DNA of 64,000 bases from Paramecium octaurelia (taxonomy: Eukaryota; Ciliophora; Oligohymenophorea; Peniculida; Parameciidae). Below are positions 56,664 through 64,000 of this stretch, piece by piece. Each line of letters opens with the position of its first letter. The first letter of the stretch is position 1. Under the pieces are notes generated by a model. The model searched no databases. It was not told the origin of the DNA and saw nothing but the letters and a program-made list of their open reading frames with translations. Where the stretch lies: contig CAJJDP010000142.1 of NCBI GenBank assembly GCA_905182995.1, positions 128,684-192,683 of the forward strand, written 5' to 3'. The position numbers were made by a program, and so were the translations under genes.

Positions 56664-58725
56664 ATGGATGGAGGCGGTTCTACATTTGATCTCACGGCAC
56701 CAGTATCATTGGTGCAGCCGAAAATAAATGTTTCGAAATAACCAGAGCCAACAATTAACAAAGGGTAGAAGGAAGTAATTAAGCATTGAATAAAATCAGT
56801 TACAGCCGTAAAAGACTTAGACTTCTAATTCAAAACTGCCGTAATTGGGGAACAATCAGAATGCTTCTAAAAGTGTGAATCAGAAATCGTCGCAGCCAGG
56901 ACATCAGCATTCTCCAAAGTCGCTTTCGAAAGTAAAAAAGATTGAATTGTTCCGAGATGCTTTGCAGCAGGCAACCACGAAATTACTACGTATGTGATAG
57001 TGTGTAAATGTAGCCCCTGGGAAAAAGGACAAGGATAAGACGCAGAAACCCAAACCTCTGCAGGAATCTCAATAGTAACAGATTGAGGAGATAAAGAAGG
57101 AGTATGAGGATTTAGTGTAAAATCATTATAAAGATTTATATGCTCACATTGGAAATGAACAATAAAAAAGTTTGCATGATTTATATAATAAAAGAATCGT
57201 TACAGCTTTGCAAAACTTGGAATCAAGGCCAAAAATATAAGGTGCTTTGGAAAGAAAGGAGGAATAATTGAATAAATAGCGATTGTATAAGGATAGATTG
57301 CTGTATGAAATCAAGCAGATGATAATCAAGAGTCGAAGGATGGATGAGCTTTTGAACGATTTGGCAATTCAAAATGATGACACTGAAGTCAAAGAGTCAA
57401 TTGAGGAATTACTGCAGAAGGAACAAGTACAAGAAGAGAAGATGGCCAAGCAAGCCTACGAAATAGCCAAACTCAGGGATATGTATGGGAAGCGAAGTAA
57501 TTAGAATAATTAAATCAAGGAAAATTGCTATTGGAAGTCCAAAAACAATGTTAGATTACCTATGATGGATTGAAAATCAAATACCAATAATATGAGGCAT
57601 CCTCATAGAGTATGATGAGTCGCAAGAAGCAATTAGAGTCTTTGTCGAAGATAGTTTCAAAATATAGAAATGAATTTCAAAATTAACAGAACTTTTTTGG
57701 AGCAAGTCTGAAGAGAGGATTTGATCCCATGCTTGAAGAGATCCTGGAAGATGAGTTATCAAAATGTGGAGATCTATAAGCATTGGAAATTGTGTAATAG
57801 GGGGAGAAGAAGATCATTGCAATCAAAGAAGAGAACGAAAAGAAGAAGAAGGGAGAATAAAAGGATAAGGCTAAATTGGCTATTGAGAATGCCACTCAAA
57901 ATATCAACAAATAGAAGAGTGATATTCAATAGGAATTGGAAAAGAAAGTAAGTATGTGAATAATGTAGAAATAAATGTTTCAAAAATTGAGAGTAGTCAC
58001 CAGCATTGCTAGTTAGGAAGACATGCAGAAGTACAAACTCAATATGGATTTAGATTAACAGGAACTGAAAAACATTTAAGAATATGTAGGCAAGGAAATC
58101 GAAAGATATGAAAGACAAAATGAGGAATTGAGAGCTGAAATCAAGAAATTGAAATATGAATAAGAGAATTCTATTTTGGATGCCCAAATCAATTTGGATG
58201 AATAAGAAAGAGAAGTCACCAAATAATAGGATCTACTCTAAGAAAAGGAGAAGTAAGTCAAAAAGGTTGAGAAGTCTATTGATGAAGTCACCATGTCATT
58301 GTCAAGAATCATGTATCAATTGAGTGGAAAGGGATTGAAACCCAAGAACATTGAAATCAAGAGACACGCTTTGGTTGCCACTGCATCCACCATTCAGCTC
58401 AGACTAGAGAGAATGCTGACTGTCTTGTCCAAAACCTAGGAATTTCTTAATGAAGAGTCCATTAACACCAATCCCAGATATAACAAAGTCGAAGACTTTA
58501 TATGTCTCAATCCAAAGGTAATCTTTCTCTCTATTGTAGAGTTACATCTCTCAAGAAATCAATGAGAATGGCGAAACGAACATTAAATTTGTATACAAGG
58601 AAGAGGACAGTTCAGATGAGGATTGCAAAGATATGGATGAAGTCAGACAACAAGTCAAATCCAGAGCATAAGAAGACAAACCTTCAGTGGTTGTTCCACC
58701 CAAAAAGGATAAAAAACCTAAATGA
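56664..58725 (+). CDS. Coiled-coil protein, probable cilia/cytoskeletal, with apparent frameshift
   Basis: Introns of 25, 24, 21 and 22 nt are recognised. After their removal 1970 nt remain, two more than a multiple of three. The sequence is coding-like on both sides of ~57,489: KQAYEIAKLRDMYGKR in one frame, and EAKQLEQLNQGKLLLEVQKQ in the frame shifted by two. Most of the ~655 residues are coiled coil, with an N-terminal Pro/Ser/Gln-rich ~110 residues and a less helical block FFGASLKRGFDPMLEEILED. The C-terminal region (KGLKPKNIEIKRHALVATAS, and the acidic/basic tail) is more conserved-looking. The style suggests an axonemal or basal-body component; no specific family is assigned. Confidence 0.72.
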
Positions 58726-58806
58726 TTTATATATATATAATATATTAATTATTCTATATAAAAATAATCATGGAAATAAAGGAACCATTTAGTAACTATT
58801 TGCAAC

Positions 58807-59754
58807 ATGGAATTTCAATAATAACAATTCGATGTCGAATTTGTTCACGGCAAAAGACATCAAAATGGCTTTGAATACTATATTAAATGGGTGGGTTATT
58901 CAAAATAAGAATCAACTTGGGAACCTGAAACTGCCTTTGAGGGAATTTCGAATTAATTGATCACCAGATTTGAAAGATGCCAAAATTATAAAATTTATCA
59001 TACTAAAATTTACAAAGCAAATAGTCATATTAAAATTAGAGTTCACATCATGCACAAAGGTTGTCAAGTTTATAAGAAATACACATCTGGAAACAAATAT
59101 GCTCTCCTAAACCAAACTAATAAACTGTTTGAGGAAACTAACTATTACAAAAATTACGATAGCATTTCGATTCAAACACATTTTATAGATAGAAATGATG
59201 ACAAAGAAGATTATGACTTTTACATAAGAAGAGGCAGAGGGCGACCAAGAAAGAGTGAAACTGATAGAGAGTTCCTTTCTTATAAGAGTGACTACAAAAT
59301 AGAATCACAAAAGTATTTACAAAAATAGTATCCATCGCAAAATACAGAGTGCAGCTTTAAATATGGCCATTACAAAACAGAAAAAGAATTCATTCAAGAA
59401 ATGCTAACAGTAATTAGGAAGAAGGAATAGAAGAAAAGGAGAGATGATGAAGTCATTATTTACAAACCATAAGCTTCCTTGCCTCCTGGATATAAGAGTC
59501 AATACACAGATTTACCAAAGTTTAATTTACTCAATCAAAAATATTACGATAAGAATTCTAAGTGTTAGGTAAGTGATGGCAAAATTCGATTAGAATGCAT
59601 TAACTCTCATCATCTTATGTAAAACAAATAGCTTGTATTCAAATGCAAGGATAATGATGAATAGGTTTGCTATTTCGATTTTGATACTCTTAAATCTTAT
59701 TATCCTACCTTACTCCTTGATTATTTATCCATATTCTCCATCTGGAAACAATGA
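58807..59754 (+). CDS. Chromodomain protein with AT-hook
   Basis: A single intronless frame of 948 nt (315 residues). Residues ~5-50 are a chromodomain: FDVEFVHGKRHQNGFEYYIK, then WVGYSKQESTWEPETAFEG, retaining the aromatic cage positions (F/Y, W, and W of TWEPE) that bind methyl-lysine in HP1 and Polycomb. Residues ~135-145 hold an AT-hook, RRGRGRPRK, which binds the minor groove of AT-rich DNA. A charged, unrecognised region follows, ending FDTLKSYYPTLLLDYLSIFS. There is no chromoshadow domain. It may read H3K9me or H3K27me marks on AT-rich chromatin, which in ciliates are linked to RNA-guided DNA elimination (inference). Confidence 0.88.
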
Positions 59755-59892
59755 TTTATTATTTTATGTTGTTTTTAAATATATTTGACTCCTTATTTAA
59801 TTTGATTATAAAGAATTGAGTGGTTAACAATCGTATAATAAACTGAAAAGAATATCATCATAAAACTTATAGGTATATAATATTGATCATCA

Positions 59893-61969
59893 TCATTATT
59901 GGGTAGCTTTTGCACAATTCTTGGTGATTCTGAAGGATTTATACTATTTTTAAAACTATTATTATAGTGGTTATGCTTTCCCTTCAGATGTATTCCTATT
60001 CTTAGAATTCTCCTGAGAGACTTGCCTTTATTGAATAGACTTTTTCTATATTTCAGGTAGTTTTTCTAACTTTTAAGATTACAATTGAAGTGTCTGTTTT
60101 TATAGTTTTAATTCTTATTATGGAGGTTTCCTGGAAAATTGCTATTTGGTTTATTGTTATTCATTTTATTCTAAGTTGTCTCTAATTTGATTACTTTTAA
60201 TGTAATCATAGAAGGACTTCAAAGTCCTAGGTATATTTTCTTTGTTGTTGATATTCCTATAAGTTAGACAAGATGAAATACTTAAGAACTCTCCTTAGGT
60301 ATGGTTCAAATCTGAAATGCATGACTTTCATGATGTTGTAAGCAAGAAACGATTTAAGATTGGCCAGTGTCTTAAATTATGAGTCAGGTATTTTGCTGCA
60401 GGGATTAAGTAAGTTGACATCAAGAAGAGCCATTATAATGCCTTGGCCAACTTGTTCATAATCATTAATGGTATAGAAGTAGGTCTTATTGGTAGTGGTT
60501 TGCTATGGTATTCCCAAGACAATCTAATCATCAATTTATTCATTCCCATAGGTATAATAAATGTCTATATATGATATAAACAATTAAACCTTCCTAATCG
60601 GAGAGATAACTAGACTTGGGTAACAGATTCGTAATCTTGCCAGAATTGTAATTACATTCCACAGTGTAAGAGTAGATGATGTTGGTCTCTTTGTATAGAG
60701 CCACTCTTCCACTCCCCTCTTTGCTTAATCCATCTCCTTTGTCAGCTGAATACATGTTTTTTTCAGTGAAATTGCATCCATCATAATCGAAGATTTCCGA
60801 GTAGAGGGTCAATAATTTAGGGATGAGACAATTCTGTGTGTGCATGTGCAGATTTGGCAATTGATTTCCAAATATAAAGATTCCCTTATGACCTGCATGA
60901 GCATGGAGATCGATGTAGGCATAGAATCTATCTGTGTTATGCAGTCTTAATATGTATTCCTTGATTGCATAAATGGTTGGATGGTCATTCAGACTTGGAT
61001 TCAGATAATAACGATTAAGATTTTGGCACAGCGAATCCGTTCTGTAATGACCTCTGTAGACTCCATCTGGATTTATTATTGGAACAATGACCCAAACGAA
61101 TTCATTTCTAGCCACTTCCGCTGCCTTGTCATTAGGATTCAACAAGAACTTGATTATACCATTCAACACATGTGATCCTGGGAGTTCTCCTGGATGGACT
61201 CTGGCCGAGATGAAGATGTATTTCTTCTTGAATCTAATTTCATCAATTCATCGATTACACTATGGGACGACTTTCGGATGCTTCAGGAAACACGTTGTTG
61301 ATTGGATCCTCCACTTTGTTGGTCGAATTGTTATTGCTCGTAATGGTTAACAAGTGAATTGGCCTTCTCTCCTTTGAGTATCCCAACACATTCAATTTTA
61401 TATAGAGATCTTTGATCTGCTGCCTTCCTTATTGAATCATTTAGTTTATGAATTGCTACATATTGCCAATTGATACTTCGTTGTCTTGGTTTGACCATGG
61501 ATATGTGAAAGCGAAGTACACCTTCTGATTGCTTTAGAATAGATGCTGGAATGTAACTTCAAACAACCCATCTGGTAACAAACGGTACTGACAAGGATAC
61601 CTCACTCTTTGCCACTCATTGTTCGTCTTAAATACAGGCTGCATTCCATCCTTGAACAAACCAATCTCAAATTGTTTTTCATTACTACTTAATTTTGCAT
61701 ATTCGATATAACAAATGTAACTAAACTTGCATTATCCATTCCCTCCACTGAAAAATAAAACCAAGTCCGGTATGTTGCACTCTTCCCATTTATTCCTGTG
61801 TCATTGCAAATCGTTAAAATATACTAAATTCTAAATCAACACCATTTACTTTATTGTAGGATTCCTTCCTAACAGATTTCAAATTTCCAGCATCAAATTA
61901 ACTGCTAAATGTTACATCGCCAATTGTCTCTACGATTTGAGAAGGGTAATAGTCAACATCATAATCCAT
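59893..61969 (-). CDS. Cytosolic carboxypeptidase 5-like tubulin deglutamylase
   Basis: CCP enzymes are M14 zinc carboxypeptidases that remove glutamates from tubulin side chains and C-termini; CCP5 removes branch-point glutamate. The N-terminal beta domain has SSQFDAGNL and FAFTYPWS. Zinc ligands are RVHPGE and the His of IDLHAHAGHKGIFIFGN. Substrate binding shows in QNLNRYYLNPS and INPDGVYRGHYRTDS. The catalytic Glu lies in YSYTVECNYNSG, so the enzyme looks active. DYDGCNFTEKNMYSADKGDG, then LSKEGSGRVALYK, is characteristic of CCP5/AGBL5. Start ATG 61969. Several introns are needed; the Gln-rich C-terminal ~120 residues after LLDVNLLNPCSKI were not fully joined, and the stop at 59893 is the best of several candidates. 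Confidence 0.88.
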
Positions 61970-62574
61970 TTTTCTCTATTTTTAATAAATTTATAAACAA
62001 ATCACCAAGCAGTAGTGCAAAAATATTTCAACTTATTAAAATACTGTTCTATTCTTATTATTGAATCACATAAAAAGACATCATCAAAATCAAATAGCTG
62101 TCTCTAATCAAAAACGAAAACACAACCAAATATTCAAACTATACGATAACAATAAGGTTGCAACTTATTTATTGATGTATTTATTAATAGTAGATTATAT
62201 ACATATATCATATATCAATCTCAATAACCCAATTGAACTGCACAACTTTATAAATATTATAATATATATGCTTTTTTTTAAATAGTTCTTGAGATCTAAA
62301 ACAGCAAATGCAAGAATTTAAACACAAAATAGCTCGATTAAGCAGTGTATCAATCAAAATAAAGAACTAATTCAAAATGTATTAAAATAATGTTATATTT
62401 ACTTAATTCTTTGCTCTTCATTTATGAGTGTAATTTTGAAATGGAAAAAACTCATTATTTATATCTATTGTTGAGATGAAATTGTGTGGGATACTTTAAA
62501 ATTATATTAAATTTCAAGGATACCTCGATGGAGTAATAGCCTTATTTTATAATATTTTAATTTATTTCAAAATA
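61970..62574. other. Intergenic, nothing recognised
   Basis: About 600 AT-rich bp between the divergent CCP5-like and CK1 genes. A frame at 62061-62285 opens with TTG rather than ATG and ends in a hydrophobic stretch; I do not regard it as a gene. Confidence 0.5.
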
Positions 62575-63541
62575 ATGGATTCCAAAATAGGGAAAACGTT
62601 TAAATTAACAAAAAAATTAGGAAGCGGAGCATTCGGAGAAATATTCCATGGAATCAATGTATGTGAGCGTTATTTAAAGTCCATATTAGCTTAAAAATAA
62701 TATAGAGGTCGCCATAAAATTAGAGCCCATAAGCGCCAAACATCCTCAACTATACTATGAAGCGAAACTCTATTAACATCTCAGTTAGGATAATGCTGCT
62801 GTAGAAAAAGGGATCCCCCAGGTCTACTATTGCTCAACAGAGGGAGATTATAATATTATGGTGATGGATTTATTGGGACCCTCTCTTGAAGAGTTGCTCA
62901 CACAATGTCAAAGGAAGTTCTCTTTAAAGACTGTGCTCATGCTGGTTGATTAGATGATAACCAGGGTGGAATTCATTCACTCAAAGGATTTTCTACATAG
63001 AGACATTAAGCCTGATAATTTCTTAATGGGATTGGGGAAAAGGGCACAAACCTTATTTATGATAGATTTTGGGCTGGCTAAACGATTCATTACAAGGGAT
63101 GGATCTCACATTCCGTATAGGGAGAAAAAGAATTTGACAGGCACTGCAAGGTATGCTTCCATCAACACTCATCTTGGATTAGAACAAAGTAGAAGGGATG
63201 ATTTGGAAAGCATTGGATATGTTTTAATATACTTCTTGAAAGGGACGTTGCCTTGGCAGAATTTAAAAAATAATAACAAAAAGGACAAGTATGAAAGGAT
63301 CATGGAATCGAAAATAGCCACTAGCATTGAATTGCTTTGTGCAGGGACTCCCATAGAGTTCTAATAATATCTCAAATATTGTAGAAATTTGTAGTTTACA
63401 GATAAGCCAGATTATGATTATTGTAGACAACTCTTTCGAGATCTATTTCAAAAGCAAAGATTCGTAATGGATTATCAATATGATTGGACTTAGAAAAGAA
63501 TCGAGCAAAACAATTCACAATAATAGACAATCTAATAATGA
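62575..63541 (+). CDS. Casein kinase 1 family protein kinase
   Basis: A 31-nt intron near the 5' end leaves 936 nt, giving 311 residues. CK1 signatures are complete: glycine loop [17 protein letters not shown], catalytic lysine [28 protein letters not shown], catalytic loop [24 protein letters not shown], and the CK1-specific [20 protein letters not shown] in place of APE, followed by [20 protein letters not shown] and PWQNLK. The end ([20 protein letters not shown]) closes the kinase fold, and there is almost no C-terminal tail. CK1 kinases are constitutively active and phosphorylate primed sites. Ciliate genomes have many copies. Confidence 0.93.
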
Positions 63542-63589
63542 TGAAAGTGAAGTATGTGATAATATTATTATATTATAATTTGTAATTAA

Positions 63590-64000
63590 ATGGCAAGTTT
63601 AACACAGATGACCGGCTTTTTTACAAAACAAAGAAAAAAAAACAAGACCTTCAAAATATCGTATTTCTTTGTTGACTCTTATGGCACAATGTATTATCTA
63701 TCAAATCTTGCACAATTAAACTATTATATTAAAAATAGTAATAGTGAATTAGATGTATTAAATGAATTTACATAGATAATCTCTAAATTGGAAAGTTCAA
63801 ATGCTATAACCAAAATGTCTATCCAAAATTGCAGAATCTCAGGAATCAAAACATTACAAGCATACGATAATGTCCCATTTTATCATCGCCAGCATTTTGA
63901 ACTCCAAATTTCCTAAAAAAATGTTATCAAGGTCCTTCAAGTATATTCAACAATTGAAGATGATATTGAAATATTATAGGAAGTGATCAAACAAGGATCA
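63590..64000 (+). CDS. Hypothetical protein, 3' end outside window
   Basis: The frame from ATG 63590 is open to the window end (137 codons). It reads MASLTQMTGFFTKQRKKNKT, then KISYFFVDSYGTMYYLSNLA and DVLNEFTQIISKLESSNAIT, then DNVPFYHRQHFELQISQKNV. It is mixed alpha/beta in character with no recognised motif in the visible part. It lies 48 bp after the CK1 stop codon. Confidence 0.65.

Noticed and set aside
62061..62285. 74-codon ORF with a hydrophobic end
   Set aside because: It starts at TTG, lies in AT-rich intergenic DNA and has no domain or supporting exon structure.
1..64000. tRNA, rRNA, CRISPR arrays, telomere (GGGGTT/GGGTTT) repeats or intact transposons
   Set aside because: None was recognised by eye; a tRNAscan/Infernal run would be decisive for small RNAs.

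Overview
This window is ciliate macronuclear DNA and almost certainly Paramecium. It is AT-rich and densely packed with genes. Long protein-coding frames are full of in-frame TAA and TAG, which must be read as glutamine, and they end only at TGA. Genes are interrupted by introns of about 20-33 nt that start GTA and mostly end TAG. In most intron-containing models the exon lengths sum to an exact multiple of three once these tiny introns are removed. A family member of eRF1 with the altered stop-codon-recognition motif expected of such a code lies in the window (19459-20820). All CDS coordinates run from ATG to TGA and span introns.

Layout. 1-11,100: a long coiled-coil gene cut by the window edge, a dual-specificity pseudophosphatase, the APC/C subunit CDC23/APC8, a large membrane protein, a PTB/hnRNP L-like splicing factor and an unknown. 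11,100-17,960: CKS1, a B-box protein, a P-type ATPase with eroded catalytic motifs, a protein carrying only the cysteine-rich domain of piggyBac transposases, and an unresolved gene. 18,250-27,370: ZIP transporter, eRF1, a divergent pair of coiled-coil genes, and a RecQ helicase whose 3' part is present twice around a single N (an assembly artefact). 27,370-35,170: a relic-rich stretch with decayed reading frames among small intact genes (HTH protein, zinc-finger/SPRY protein, LITAF protein). 35,170-43,220: SHAQKYF Myb, cytochrome-b5 front-end desaturase, an unknown, a DYG-type kinase and a laforin-like glucan phosphatase with two CBM20 domains. 43,220-54,830: MNS1-like ciliary coiled coil, a ubiquitin-like protein with a Q/N-rich linker, CDPK, and a DENN/PPR (DENND4-like) Rab-GEF. 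54,900-64,000: adjacent PB1 and FW-UBA genes that look like a split NBR1, a coiled coil with an apparent frameshift, a chromodomain/AT-hook protein, CCP5 deglutamylase, casein kinase 1 and a truncated unknown.

The genes are single-gene transcription units rather than operons. Several divergent pairs have only 26-78 bp between start codons. Themes shared by neighbours (cell cycle: APC8, CKS1; cilia: MNS1-like, CCP5; ubiquitin/autophagy: UBL protein, PB1 and FW-UBA) are probably coincidental apart from the PB1/FW-UBA pair. No tRNA, rRNA, CRISPR array or telomere repeat was recognised. All functional calls come from reading the sequence, not from database searches.
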